Below are positions 1 to 11,077 of a stretch of DNA of 64,000 nucleotides, in pieces. The notes under the pieces are model-generated. The model saw only the letters and a program-made list of their open reading frames with translations. It made no database searches and had not been told where the DNA came from. Each line of letters opens with the position of its first letter. Position 1 is the stretch's first letter. Source of the stretch: an uncultured Cellulomonadaceae bacterium (GTDB lineage: Bacteria > Actinomycetota > Actinomycetes > Actinomycetales > Cellulomonadaceae). A program made the translations under genes and the position numbers. The stretch is taken from positions 310,001-374,000 of the forward strand of contig CANLXM010000003.1 in NCBI GenBank assembly GCA_947495165.1, in the 5' to 3' direction.

Positions 1-522
1 ACCCGCGCGATGGCCGACCAGGCGCGCACCATCCGCATCCCGGTGCACATGGTCGAGGTCATCAACAAGCTGGCTCGTGTGCAGCGGCAGATGCTCCAGG
101 ACCTGGGCCGCGAGCCCACCCCGGAGGAGCTCGCCAAGGAGCTCGACATGACGCCCGAGAAGGTCGTCGAGGTCCAGAAGTACGGCCGCGAGCCCATCTC
201 GCTGCACACGCCCCTCGGTGAGGACGGCGACAGCGAGTTCGGTGACCTCATCGAAGACTCCGAGGCGGTCGTGCCCGCAGACGCGGTCAGCTTCACGCTG
301 CTCCAGGAGCAGCTGCACCAGGTCCTCGACACGCTCTCGGAGCGCGAGGCAGGCGTGGTCGCCATGCGCTTCGGTCTGAGCGACGGTCAGCCCAAGACGC
401 TCGACGAGATCGGCAAGGTCTACGGCGTGACGCGCGAGCGGATCCGTCAGATCGAGTCCAAGACGATGTCGAAGCTCCGGCACCCGAGCCGCTCGCAGGT
501 CCTGCGCGACTACCTGGACTGA
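1..522 (+). CDS. sigA: Primary RNA polymerase sigma factor, C-terminal part (partial)
   Basis: Housekeeping sigma-70 factor that directs RNA polymerase to promoters. Only the last 173 codons are visible; the frame is open to the left edge, so the gene starts outside the window. The visible part begins at the end of region 2.4 ([17 protein letters not shown]), continues through region 3, and ends with region 4, where [20 protein letters not shown] is the region 4.2 helix-turn-helix for the -35 element. The near-invariant [12 protein letters not shown] motif and the C-terminal RDYLD separate it from ECF or stress sigma factors. A strong hairpin follows. The topoisomerase IV genes nearby match my recollection of the hrdB neighbourhood in Streptomyces. 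Confidence 0.96.
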   Translation, partial: TRAMADQARTIRIPVHMVEVINKLARVQRQMLQDLGREPTPEELAKELDMTPEKVVEVQKYGREPISLHTPLGEDGDSEFGDLIEDSEAVVPADAVSFTLLQEQLHQVLDTLSEREAGVVAMRFGLSDGQPKTLDEIGKVYGVTRERIRQIESKTMSKLRHPSRSQVLRDYLD

Positions 523-537
523 GCACCACCGTCCCGC

Positions 538-570
538 ACGGCCCGCACCGGCACGCCCGGTGCGGGCCGT
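538..570. terminator. Hairpin terminator between sigA and the convergent crotonase gene
   Basis: Perfect 14-bp stem (ACGGCCCGCACCGG at 538-551 with its complement at 557-570) and a 5-base loop, starting 16 bases after the sigA stop. There is no strong T tract, which is usual in such GC-rich genomes. It sits between converging genes and could act in both directions. Confidence 0.8.
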
Positions 571-592
571 CCTGCGTTCCGGCCGGGGACGC

Positions 593-1339
593 TCAGCCGG
601 CGTGGCCGAGGAAGCGTGCGAACGCGGCCCGGGCCTCGGGGGAGCGCAGCCGCTCGACGAACGCCTCGCCCTCCACGTCGAGTCGCGCCGTGAGCGCCCC
701 GACGTCGCGCAGGAGCGCCTTGGTCGTGGCCATGGCGCCAGGCGCGCGGTCGGCGACAGCACGCGCGACGGTGCGCGCGGTGGCCAGGAGCTCGGACGCG
801 GGGACGACGGTGCTCGCCAGCCCCCAGTCGACGGCCCGGGCCGCGGGGACGACCTCGCCCAGCGCGAGCATCGCGAACGCCCGCAGGTGTCCGACCCGCG
901 CCGGCAGCAGGAGGCTCGAGGCGGCCTCGGGCACCAGGCCGAGGTCGCCGAACGGGGCGCTCAGCCGGGCGTCGTCGGCGAGGACGACCGCGTCGCAGTG
1001 CAGCAGCAGGGTGGTGCCGATGCCGACGGCAGCACCCTGCACCGCCGCCACGACCGGGGTGGTGGTCTCGGTCAGGGCCGTCAGGAGCGGGTTCCCCTGC
1101 CACCGCAGGTCCGGGTCCTGGGCCATCGCGGCAAAGTCCTGCAGGTCGTTGCCGCCGCAGAAGGTGTCACCGTCGGCCGCGATCAGGACGCAGCGGACGT
1201 CCGGGTCGTCCTCAGCGGCGCCGATGCGTTCGCCGAGGGTAGCGTACATCCCCTGCGTGAGCGCGTTCTTCTTGCCCGGACGGGCGAGGGTGAGCGTCAG
1301 GACGCCGTCCTGGAGCTCGGTGCGGACGTCGTCGGCCAC
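593..1339 (-). CDS. Crotonase-superfamily protein, enoyl-CoA hydratase/isomerase-like
   Basis: 248-residue crotonase fold acting on acyl-CoA. The GTG at 1339 is chosen because GAGGAGG lies just upstream; the longer frame has no such signal. Oxyanion-hole segments are FCGGNDL (60-66) and QGAAVGIGTT (101-110). At the position where hydratases carry their first catalytic Glu this protein has Thr110, and the second hydratase Glu also looks absent. Instead it has LGLVPEAASS with Glu138, the arrangement I associate with delta3-delta2-enoyl-CoA isomerases. An isomerase or another crotonase reaction is therefore more likely than plain hydration. It converges on sigA. Family assignment is firm; the reaction is inference. 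Confidence 0.85.
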   Translation of the reverse strand: MADDVRTELQDGVLTLTLARPGKKNALTQGMYATLGERIGAAEDDPDVRCVLIAADGDTFCGGNDLQDFAAMAQDPDLRWQGNPLLTALTETTTPVVAAVQGAAVGIGTTLLLHCDAVVLADDARLSAPFGDLGLVPEAASSLLLPARVGHLRAFAMLALGEVVPAARAVDWGLASTVVPASELLATARTVARAVADRAPGAMATTKALLRDVGALTARLDVEGEAFVERLRSPEARAAFARFLGHAG

Positions 1340-1408
1340 GGTGCCTCCTCGTGCCGGACCTCCCGGCGTCGCAGCCGAGCATAGGGGAGGGCCGGCCGGA
1401 GACACCGA

Positions 1409-1440
1409 AGGCCGGCCACCCCTGTCGGGATGGCCGGCCT
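1409..1440 (-). terminator. Hairpin downstream of the DUF7455 gene
   Basis: Perfect 10-bp arms AGGCCGGCCA (1409-1418) and TGGCCGGCCT (1431-1440), with further CCC/GGG pairing possible inside the 12-base loop. It begins 23 bases after the stop of the minus-strand zinc-ribbon gene and lies before the crotonase start. Confidence 0.6.
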
Positions 1441-1463
1441 CTCGGGCTCGAGCAGGTGCGACG

Positions 1464-1676
1464 TCAGTGGACGCCCGCACCCTCCTCGGCCAGCAGCTTG
1501 TCGGTCTCGTCCTGGATGTCGACCGCGATGTCCTCGAACGCCGGGGCGTGGGCGCGGGCGTGGTGCGCGCAGAAGAGGAGCTCGCCTGCGGGAAGGGTGA
1601 CCTTCACGTACGCCTGGGCGCCGCAGCGGTCACACCGATCGGCTACGGTCAGCGGTGCGCTCGTCGTGGTGTTCAT
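1464..1676 (-). CDS. Small zinc-ribbon protein, DUF7455 family
   Basis: 70-residue protein of unknown function, found widely next to sigA in actinobacteria. CDRC (15-18) and CAHH (36-39) form a likely four-ligand zinc site; the C-terminus is acidic. The ATG at 1676 is used because upstream codons read into low-complexity sequence and the family starts close to MNTTTSAPLTVADRCDRCGA. It is divergent from parE across a 143-bp region. No enzymatic motif is visible; a structural or nucleic-acid-binding role is only a guess. Confidence 0.8.
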   Translation of the reverse strand: MNTTTSAPLTVADRCDRCGAQAYVKVTLPAGELLFCAHHARAHAPAFEDIAVDIQDETDKLLAEEGAGVH

Positions 1677-1805
1677 GCTGCTATCCAACCATCGTTGCTC
1701 CGCTCCGCCTCCCGAAAAGGTCACAGTTTCGCCACCCGCGTAGTCGGCCCGCACCCGTCTCGTGGTCGGCGGCATGGCGCGCCCGGGAGTGTCGGGGTCT
1801 CGAAC

Positions 1806-1811
1806 TAAGGT
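1806..1811 (+). promoter_or_regulatory. Candidate -10 element for parE
   Basis: TAAGGT lies 8 bases before the parE GTG, the spacing expected for a leaderless transcript. The same bases overlap a purine-rich stretch (AAGGTGGGG) that could instead act as a ribosome-binding site, so the two readings compete. Confidence 0.4.
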
Positions 1812-1819
1812 GGGGCCTT

Positions 1820-3949
<2,130 letters not shown>

Positions 3950-4010
3950 CGGGCCGCGCCCCGACGCGCGGACGACCCCGCCAGGCGTGCGCTGCGGGGA
4001 GCCCGGACCC

Positions 4011-4016
4011 TAAAGT
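4011..4016 (+). promoter_or_regulatory. Candidate -10 element for the GNAT gene
   Basis: TAAAGT, 6 bases before the ATG at 4023, with no Shine-Dalgarno sequence between. This fits a leaderless mRNA start. Confidence 0.45.
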
Positions 4017-4022
4017 GGTCGG

Positions 4023-5048
4023 ATGACCCCAATCAACCGCCGCGTCGCTGCGCCCGAGATCCTGCCCGAGCTTCCCACCGATCACCTGACCTGGCGCCCC
4101 CTCGCGGCCGCCGACGCCGATGCCCTGCACGCGCTGCTGGACGCGTCCGAGGTCGCCGACGAGGCGCCGCACCGGACGTCCCGCGACGAGGTCACCGAGA
4201 TCTTCGAGGGGCCCTGGAAGAACTTCGAGACGGACGCGGTCGCGGGCGTGGACGACGCCGGGGTGCTGCGCGCTGCCGGCTGGGCGGAGATCAAGCCGGG
4301 GGACACCCGGACCGTGCGGGCGTTCCTCTCGGGCACCGTGCACCCGGACGTCCGGGGCCGCGGGATCGGCACCGCGCTGCTGACCTGGCTGGTCGCGCGC
4401 GGCCGGCAGATGCTCGTCGCCGAGGGCAAGGAGCTGCCGGCTCGCCTCGCGGTCGACTGCGCGGACGGGGACACCGCCCGCCAGGAGCTGTTCGAGCAGG
4501 CCGGGTTCACGGTCGGGCGCTACTGGTCCGTGGTGCGCCGCGACCTGTCCGAGCCGCTCCCCGAGCCGCCGACGCTCGCCCGTGGGCTGCGGCTCGTGCC
4601 GTGGAGCGAGGAGATCGACGACGCGATCCGGCTCGCCCACAACGACGCGTTCCGCGACCACTGGGGCAGCGAGCCGTCGACCCCGGAGTCCTGGGCCAAG
4701 GGCCGCGCCACGTTCGCCCCGCAGTGGACCTTCGCGGTGCTCGACGAGGACGCGCCCGAGCAGCCCCACGTCGCCGCCTACCTGGTGTCGGGCCGCTACG
4801 ACCACGTGTGGGACGTCGTCGGCTACTCGACCGGCTACACCGAGCTGCTCGGCGTCCGCCGTGAGTACCGTGGCCGGCGGCTCGCGCCCGCCCTGCTGAC
4901 GGAGGCGATGCGCGCCTACCAGGCCGACGGAGTCGAGTACGCCCAGCTGGAGGTGGACACGAAGAACCCGTCGGGGGCCCATGACCTCTACGCGTCGCTC
5001 GGCTACCGGCAGACGCACATGAGCCGCACGTACACGATCGAGCTCTGA
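4023..5048 (+). CDS. GNAT-family acetyltransferase with two GNAT domains
   Basis: 341-residue protein made of two tandem GNAT folds. The acetyl-CoA loop motifs are VRGRGIGTALL in the N-terminal half (about residues 108-120) and YRGRRLAPALL in the C-terminal half (about 281-291). The second lacks the usual second glycine, so one domain may be structural, as in mycothiol synthase, which has the same tandem layout; I see no other reason to call it MshD. The substrate is unknown. The YhhN gene starts 5 bases after this stop, so the two are probably cotranscribed. Confidence 0.85.
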   Translation: MTPINRRVAAPEILPELPTDHLTWRPLAAADADALHALLDASEVADEAPHRTSRDEVTEIFEGPWKNFETDAVAGVDDAGVLRAAGWAEIKPGDTRTVRAFLSGTVHPDVRGRGIGTALLTWLVARGRQMLVAEGKELPARLAVDCADGDTARQELFEQAGFTVGRYWSVVRRDLSEPLPEPPTLARGLRLVPWSEEIDDAIRLAHNDAFRDHWGSEPSTPESWAKGRATFAPQWTFAVLDEDAPEQPHVAAYLVSGRYDHVWDVVGYSTGYTELLGVRREYRGRRLAPALLTEAMRAYQADGVEYAQLEVDTKNPSGAHDLYASLGYRQTHMSRTYTIEL

Positions 5049-5053
5049 GACCC

Positions 5054-5749
5054 GTGCGGACGCGGGTCGCCCTTGGCGTGACGGTCGGGGTGTCGCTCGT
5101 GCACCTGGCCGCGCTCCTGGGAGAGCGCGACCTGCTGGCCGACGTCACGCAGGTGCTGCTCATGCCGGCGCTGGCGGGGTACGTCGCCCTCAGCGCGGGT
5201 CCGGACCGCAGGAGCCGCCTCGTGCGGCTGCTGCTGGTCTCCCTGGGCTTCTCGTGGCTCGGCGACGCCGTCCCGCGGCTGCTCGAGGGGGACGCGGGCT
5301 TCCTCGCGATGGTCGGGTTCTTCCTCGTCGCGCAGGTGGTCTTCCTCGTCGCGTTCTGGCCGTACCGCCGGGCGTCGGTCGCCGCCCGTCGTCCCTGGGT
5401 GCTGTCGCTCTACGCGGCCGCCCTGGTGGGGCTGGTCGCGCTGTGCGGCGAGGAGGCCGGCCCGCTGCTCGCGCCGGTCGTGGTGTACGGCCTGTGCCTG
5501 TTCTCGATGTCGGTGCTCGCGACCGGGGTGTCGCGCACCGTGGGGCTCGGCGGGCTCGTGTTCTGCGTCTCGGACTCGCTGATCGCGCTGCGCGCGTTCG
5601 CGCCGCAGGTCCACGTCCCCGCCATGGGGTTCTGGGTGATGCTGACCTACGTCTGCGCGCAGGCGCTGATCGCGGTGGGCGTGCTGCGCCTCGTGGGGTC
5701 CTCGCTCGCCACCGCCGCCCACCGCAGCCGGGCGGGTGCGGTCGGCTGA
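5054..5749 (+). CDS. YhhN-family membrane protein (lysoplasmalogenase-like)
   Basis: 231 residues with about seven to eight hydrophobic helices. The segment GFSWLGDAVPRLLEGD (65-80), followed by FFLVAQVVFLVAFW, matches the conserved GD core of the YhhN/TMEM86 family, whose characterised members hydrolyse lysoplasmalogens. A bacterial substrate is not established here. The GTG at 5054, 5 bases after the GNAT stop, gives a first membrane helix beginning near residue 4. It converges on parC; both stop codons lie in one palindrome. Confidence 0.8.
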   Translation: MRTRVALGVTVGVSLVHLAALLGERDLLADVTQVLLMPALAGYVALSAGPDRRSRLVRLLLVSLGFSWLGDAVPRLLEGDAGFLAMVGFFLVAQVVFLVAFWPYRRASVAARRPWVLSLYAAALVGLVALCGEEAGPLLAPVVVYGLCLFSMSVLATGVSRTVGLGGLVFCVSDSLIALRAFAPQVHVPAMGFWVMLTYVCAQALIAVGVLRLVGSSLATAAHRSRAGAVG

Positions 5750-5766
5750 CCGGTCCGGTCAGCCGA
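5742..5766. terminator. 25-bp palindrome containing both convergent stop codons
   Basis: TCGGCTGACCGG (5742-5753) and its exact complement CCGGTCAGCCGA (5755-5766) around one central base. The YhhN stop (5747-5749) and the parC stop (5759-5761) are both inside. As RNA it would fold with a slightly larger loop and could end transcription from either side. There is no T tract. Confidence 0.5.
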
Positions 5767-8221
5767 TCGCGTGCAGGGGCGCGGACAACGGCGTGCCGGA
5801 GCCGTCGCGACGGTCGGTGGGCTCGGGCAGGTCGACGCTCTGGCCGCCGGCACCGATGCCGTGGGCGGGCGCAGCGCCCACCCAGGCTCCGACGAGCGTG
5901 TCCTCGCCCTTGAGGAAGCGGTGCGAGCGCACGCCCCCCGTCGCCCGGCCCTTGCCCGGGTAGAGCGCGTAGGGCGTGACCTTGGCGGTCCCGGTCTCGG
6001 TGCCGGGCAGCGCGCCCGAGACGCCCGCGACGGTGACGACGACGGCGTCCGAGGCGTGCCCGGCCGGCACGACGCCGAAGTGGACCACGTGTGCGCCGGG
6101 CGCGAGCTTGAGGCCTGCCATGCCGCCTGCCGTGCGTCCCTGGGGTCGCACGAGCGATGCCGGGAAGTGCAGCAGCGAGGCGTCGGACGCCACCAGGACC
6201 AGCTCGTCGTCGCTCGTGCAGGCCGCGGCTCCCACGACCTCGTCGCCGTCCTTGAGCGTGATGGCCGGCCAGGAGTCACGTCCCGCGGGCACGTCGCCCT
6301 GGGCGACGCGCTTGACGATGCCCTGAGCCGTGCCGAGCGCGAGCGTGGGAGCGAAGGAGTCCAACGAGGTCAGCGCCAGGATGCGCTCGCCGGCCTCGAG
6401 CTCGACGATCTCCGAGACGGGAACGGCGCCCGACAGCGAGGGCGCTCCTTCGGTCGCGGGCAGCGTGGGGAGGTCGAGCACGTCGACGCGCACGACGCGG
6501 CCGCGGTTCGTGACCGCGCCGACCTGTCCGCGCGCCGTGCAGGCCACGGTCGAGCGCAGCACGTCGTGGGCGCGCCGCTGCTCCTCCCGCACGGGCTCGT
6601 CGCCGGACGCGGTGCGCGCGAGGAGGTCCGTGCCGGACAGCAGCACCCAGCAGGGCGAGTCGGCGATCTCGAGCGGCATCGCGGAGGACGCGCTCCGCCC
6701 GGCGGTGGGGGCGTTCTGGCCCGAGGACTCCAGGAGCACCGTGCGGCGCGGCGTGCCGTGCACGCGGGCGACCTCGGCCATCTCCTCGCTGACGACCCCG
6801 CGCAGGCGCGCGTCGGAGGACAAGATCTCCTCGAGCTCGGCGATCTCGGCACGCAGCGCCGCCTGCTCGGCCTCGAGCTCGATGCGGGAGAACTTGGTCA
6901 GGCGCCGCAGGCGCAGCTCGAGGATGTACTCGGCCTGGGCCTCGGAGAGGTCGAACACGGTGCGTAGGCGTCCGCGGGCGGTCTCGGAGTCGTCAGACGT
7001 GCGGATGACCTCGATGACCTCGTCGATGTCGAGGATCGCCACGAGCAGGCCGTCGACCAGGTGCAGACGGTCCCGCTTGCGGCCCAGCCGGTACTCGCAG
7101 CGGCGCCGGACGACGTCGATCCGGTGGTCCACCCACACGCGGACCAGCTCGCGCAGGCCCAGGGTGCGCGGCTGGCCGTCGACGAGCGCGACGTTGTTGA
7201 TCCCGAAGGAGTCCTCCATCGGGGTCAGCCGGTACAGCTGCTCGAGGACCGCGTCCGGGTTGAACCCGTTCTTGATCTCGATCACGAGGCGCAGGCCGTG
7301 GCTGCGGTCCGTGAGGTCCATGACCGCCGTGATCCCGGTGAGGCGCTTGTTCTGCACGCCCTCCTTGATCTTCTCGATCACCTTCTCGGGGCCCACCAGG
7401 TAGGGCAGCTCGGTGACGATGATGCCCTTGCGCTTCGCGCTGACGTTCTCGATGCGCGTGGTGGCGCGGGTGCGGAACGAGCCGCGCCCGGTGCGGTACG
7501 CGTCGCGCACGCCCTCGAGGCCCACGATCTTGCCGCCCGTGGGCAGGTCGGGGCCCGGGACGAACCGCATGAGGTCCTCGACGGACGCGTCGGGGTGCGC
7601 GATCAGGTGCCGGGCGGCGGCCACGACCTCGACGAGGTTGTGCGGGGCCATGTTCGTGGCCATGCCGACGGCGATCCCGGAGGCGCCGTTGACGAGCAGC
7701 GCGGGGATCGCTGCGGGCAGCACCTCGGGCTGGGTCAGCTTGTTGTCGTAGTTCGGGACGAAGTCGACGACGTCCTCGGTGAGGTCGGCGGTCATGGCGA
7801 GCGACGCTGGCGCCAGGCGGGCCTCGGTGTACCGCGCCGCGGCCGGGCCGTCGTCGAGCGAGCCGAAGTTTCCGTGGCCGTCCACCATCGGCAGCCGCAG
7901 GGTGAAGTCCTGGGCCATGCGGACCAGGGTGTCGTAGATCGCGGTGTCCCCGTGCGGGTGGAGCTTGCCCATCACCTCGCCGACGACGCGCGCCGACTTC
8001 ACGTAGGCACGATCCGGGCGCAGACCCATGTCCGACATCTGGAAGAGGATCCGTCGCTGCACCGGCTTGAGGCCGTCCCGGGCGTCGGGCAGCGCCCGCG
8101 CGTAGATCACGGAGTAGGCGTACTCGAGGAACGAGCCCTCCATCTCCGTGGTGACGTCGATGTCGACGATCTTCTCGGGGACGTCACCGGCGGCGTCGGT
8201 CTTCGCGTTCCGCGGCGTCAT
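5759..8221 (-). CDS. parC: DNA topoisomerase IV subunit A
   Basis: 820-residue DNA-cleaving subunit, partner of ParE. The ATG at 8221 is preceded by GAAGGAGATC. The breakage-reunion domain has the active-site Tyr131 in AARYTEARL and the gate segment [20 protein letters not shown] (86-105). The residue at the place of E. coli GyrA Ser83 is Thr93, and Asp97 matches Asp87. The tower and coiled-coil region (about 340-480) and a C-terminal beta-pinwheel follow; its last blade holds [14 protein letters not shown], but I see no classical QRRGGKG gyrase box, which fits ParC rather than GyrA. It is divergent from the Pat-like gene. Confidence 0.92.
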   Translation of the reverse strand: MTPRNAKTDAAGDVPEKIVDIDVTTEMEGSFLEYAYSVIYARALPDARDGLKPVQRRILFQMSDMGLRPDRAYVKSARVVGEVMGKLHPHGDTAIYDTLVRMAQDFTLRLPMVDGHGNFGSLDDGPAAARYTEARLAPASLAMTADLTEDVVDFVPNYDNKLTQPEVLPAAIPALLVNGASGIAVGMATNMAPHNLVEVVAAARHLIAHPDASVEDLMRFVPGPDLPTGGKIVGLEGVRDAYRTGRGSFRTRATTRIENVSAKRKGIIVTELPYLVGPEKVIEKIKEGVQNKRLTGITAVMDLTDRSHGLRLVIEIKNGFNPDAVLEQLYRLTPMEDSFGINNVALVDGQPRTLGLRELVRVWVDHRIDVVRRRCEYRLGRKRDRLHLVDGLLVAILDIDEVIEVIRTSDDSETARGRLRTVFDLSEAQAEYILELRLRRLTKFSRIELEAEQAALRAEIAELEEILSSDARLRGVVSEEMAEVARVHGTPRRTVLLESSGQNAPTAGRSASSAMPLEIADSPCWVLLSGTDLLARTASGDEPVREEQRRAHDVLRSTVACTARGQVGAVTNRGRVVRVDVLDLPTLPATEGAPSLSGAVPVSEIVELEAGERILALTSLDSFAPTLALGTAQGIVKRVAQGDVPAGRDSWPAITLKDGDEVVGAAACTSDDELVLVASDASLLHFPASLVRPQGRTAGGMAGLKLAPGAHVVHFGVVPAGHASDAVVVTVAGVSGALPGTETGTAKVTPYALYPGKGRATGGVRSHRFLKGEDTLVGAWVGAAPAHGIGAGGQSVDLPEPTDRRDGSGTPLSAPLHAIG

Positions 8222-8345
8222 GCGGGGGTGATCTCCTTCGTCGGTGGGGCGCCGGACAGGGGGTGCGGCGGTCCGGCGTCCATTGTCGCCGCTGTCCGCG
8301 GTGCCCGGAGCCAGGCGCGCCGCACCGCCGGTGGGCCGTACCGCA

Positions 8346-8351
8346 TAGCCT
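8346..8351 (+). promoter_or_regulatory. Candidate -10 element for the Pat-like gene
   Basis: TAGCCT, 6 bases upstream of the ATG at 8358, with no ribosome-binding sequence between. A leaderless start is likely. Confidence 0.45.
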
Positions 8352-8357
8352 GGCCTC

Positions 8358-11039
8358 ATGGACGACGACGTGACCGGGACCGGGTACCCCGTCGGGTGGG
8401 AGGCGGACGCCGTCCTGCGTGACGGGACGACGACGCACATCCGTCCGATCCGTCCCTCCGACGCCGCAGCGCTCCAGGCGTTCCACACCGCGCAGTCCGA
8501 GCGGTCCACGTACCTGCGCTTCTTCGCGGCGATGGCCACCCTTCCGGAGCGCGACCTGGTCCGGTTCACGACCGTCGACCACGTCGAGCGCGTCGCGCTC
8601 GTGGCCCTGCGCACGGTCGACGACACCGAGCACATCATCGGCGTCGCGCGCTACGACAAGATCGGGCCCGACGTCGCCGAGGTCGCCTTCAACGTCGCGG
8701 ACACCCAGCAGGGGCGCGGCATCGGCTCGGTGCTCCTCGAGCACGTGGCGGCCGCGGCCCGCGAGCGCGGCGTCCGCCGCTTCACGGCCGAGGTCCTGCC
8801 GCAGAACGGACGCATGCTGGCGGTGTTCCGTGACGCCGGCTACGACGTCTCCCAGCACGTCGACGACGGCATCGTGACCGTGACCGTCGAGCTCGACCCC
8901 ACGGAGCGCTCGCGGTCCGTGGTCGCGGAGCGAGAGCGGCGGGCCGAGGCCCGCAGCGTGAGCGCGCTGCTGGAGGCCCGCTCCGTGGTCGTGCTCGTGG
9001 GGGACCCGGAGCACGAACCTGCCGCGAGCCACGTGCTCGCCTCGCTCGCGCCGCTCGCGGCCGCGGGCGACGACGTCCAGGTCGTCGCCCCGTGCACGAG
9101 CCTCGTGCGGGTGCCCGAAGGAGCGCGGGTGCACCAGGACCTCGACGAGGTCACCGGACCTGTCGACCTCGCGGTGGCGGCGCTCGAGCCCGAGGCGTTG
9201 CTCGTCGCGGTCCCGGACCTCGCGCGACTGGGCGTGCGCGGGCTGGTCGTGCTGAACGAGGGCTACGCGGAGACCGGGGCGCCCGGGCTCGAGCGGCAGC
9301 GCCGGCTGCTGCGGGCGGCCCACCTGGCCGGGATGCGCGTCGTCGGCCCTGGCTCCTACGGCTTGGCACGCTCGGCCGCGCAGGGGCCGCCGCTCACCGC
9401 CACGCTCGGCCCGGTCCCGCTCGCGGGACGCATCGGGGTGTTCTGCCAGTCCGCTCCCACGGCTGTCACGCTGCTCGCGACGCTCCAGCGCCGCGGGCTC
9501 GGGCTGTCGACCTTCCTGTCCGCGGGCAACCGAGCCGACGTCTCCGGCAACGACCTCATGCAGTTCTGGCAGGAGGACACCGCGACGACGGTGGCCTGCC
9601 TGTACCTGGAGTCGATCGGCAACCCGCGCAAGTTCTCGCGGCTCGCGCGACGGCTGGCCGCGGTGAAGCCGGTCGTGGTGGTGACCGCGGGGCGCTCGGG
9701 CCAGGTCGTGCCGCCCGGCCACGTCGTGCGCGCGACCCAGGCCCCGCGCGGCACGCTCGAGGAGATGATGCGTCAAGCAGGGGTGATCCGAGCCGAGAAC
9801 ACCCACCAGATGATCGACATCGCTCAGCTGCTCGACACCCAGCCGCTGCCCGAGGGAGCGCGCGTGGCCGTCGTCGCGAGCTCGCCCGCGCTCGCGGCGC
9901 TCGTCGCTGAGGCTGCGGCGTCGGCGGGGCTCGACGTCGTGCCGTCGACGGGCGTGGTCCCCGAGGGCTGGGCGGACGACGACGTGCGCGAGGCCGTCGA
10001 CGCGGTGTACGCGCTGCCCGACGTGGACGCGGTGGTCGCCGTGCACATCCCCGTCCTGGGCCCGGGGAGCGCCGGATTCGTCCGTGCGGTGGCCGAGGCG
10101 GCCGCGCGCACAGCCCGGCCGACGGTCGCGTCCGTGCTCGGCCGGCACGGGCTCGTGCCCGACCTCGCGGCGACCACCGCCGCGGGGGAGCGGTGGCAGG
10201 TGCCGGCGTATGCGACGCCCGAGGACGCCGTCCTGTCGCTCGCGGCCGTGGTCCGCTACGCGCAGTGGCGCGCGCGCGGTCACGGGACCTACGTCGCGCC
10301 CGAGATCGCCGACGACGCCCACGACCGCGCCGAGGCCCTCGCGACGACCGGGCCACGCGCGCTCGAGCCCCACGAGGTCGGCGACCTGCTGGCGGGGTAC
10401 GGCGTCACCCTCGTGCCGTCGCGGATCGTGACGGACGCCGACGCGGCGGTCGCTGCGGCGCACGAGCTGGGATGGCCCGTGGTCGTCAAGAGCACCGCCG
10501 CCTCGCTGCGGCACCGCGCGGACCTGGGCGGGATCCGTCTGGACATCACGAGCGTGGATGCCCTCCGGGAGCACTTCGCCCAGATGGAAGAGCTCATGGT
10601 GCGCCAGTTCGGCACCACGATGCCCCTCGAGGTCCAGCACCAGGTCCCGTCCGGCGTGGCCTGCGTGCTCAGGTCCGAGGAAGACTCCCTGTTCGGCCCC
10701 GTCGTGTCGTTCGGGCTGGCCGGTGACGCTGTCGACCTCCTGGACGACGTCAGCTACGGCATCCCGCCGCTGACCGACACCGACGTGCACGCGATGGTGC
10801 GGGGCGTGCGGGCCTCGCCTCGGTTGTTCGGCTACCGTGGGCTCCCGCCCATGGACGTGGCAGGTCTCGAGCGCCTCATCGAGCGGGTCTCGCGCATGGC
10901 AGACACCCTCCCGGTGCTGCGGATGCTCGAGCTCAACCCGGTCGTGGTCACCCCGGCCGGTGTGCATGTCCTCGGTGCGCGGTGCGAGGTGGCTCCGGCG
11001 TCCCGCAGCGGTGACGACCGGCGGGCGCTGCCGTGGTGA
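8358..11039 (+). CDS. GNAT / NDP-forming acyl-CoA synthetase fusion, Pat-like protein lysine acetyltransferase
   Basis: 893 residues. An N-terminal GNAT domain (about 15-175; QQGRGIGS at 117-124 for acetyl-CoA) is joined to a CoA-binding domain (about 205-340), a succinyl-CoA-ligase-like domain (about 355-640) and an ATP-grasp domain (from about 670 to the end). This is the architecture of actinobacterial Pat enzymes, which acetylate lysines such as the one in acetyl-CoA synthetase; enterobacterial Pat has the domains in reverse order. The phosphohistidine motif SHTGAL of active synthetases is not present; the matching stretch reads PPGHVVRATQAPRG. The synthetase half is therefore probably a sensor rather than an enzyme. 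It stands alone, divergent from parC. Confidence 0.85.
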   Translation: MDDDVTGTGYPVGWEADAVLRDGTTTHIRPIRPSDAAALQAFHTAQSERSTYLRFFAAMATLPERDLVRFTTVDHVERVALVALRTVDDTEHIIGVARYDKIGPDVAEVAFNVADTQQGRGIGSVLLEHVAAAARERGVRRFTAEVLPQNGRMLAVFRDAGYDVSQHVDDGIVTVTVELDPTERSRSVVAERERRAEARSVSALLEARSVVVLVGDPEHEPAASHVLASLAPLAAAGDDVQVVAPCTSLVRVPEGARVHQDLDEVTGPVDLAVAALEPEALLVAVPDLARLGVRGLVVLNEGYAETGAPGLERQRRLLRAAHLAGMRVVGPGSYGLARSAAQGPPLTATLGPVPLAGRIGVFCQSAPTAVTLLATLQRRGLGLSTFLSAGNRADVSGNDLMQFWQEDTATTVACLYLESIGNPRKFSRLARRLAAVKPVVVVTAGRSGQVVPPGHVVRATQAPRGTLEEMMRQAGVIRAENTHQMIDIAQLLDTQPLPEGARVAVVASSPALAALVAEAAASAGLDVVPSTGVVPEGWADDDVREAVDAVYALPDVDAVVAVHIPVLGPGSAGFVRAVAEAAARTARPTVASVLGRHGLVPDLAATTAAGERWQVPAYATPEDAVLSLAAVVRYAQWRARGHGTYVAPEIADDAHDRAEALATTGPRALEPHEVGDLLAGYGVTLVPSRIVTDADAAVAAAHELGWPVVVKSTAASLRHRADLGGIRLDITSVDALREHFAQMEELMVRQFGTTMPLEVQHQVPSGVACVLRSEEDSLFGPVVSFGLAGDAVDLLDDVSYGIPPLTDTDVHAMVRGVRASPRLFGYRGLPPMDVAGLERLIERVSRMADTLPVLRMLELNPVVVTPAGVHVLGARCEVAPASRSGDDRRALPW

Positions 11040-11077
11040 GGCCACGGGCAGGCCGACCGAGATGGGAGGATGGGCGC

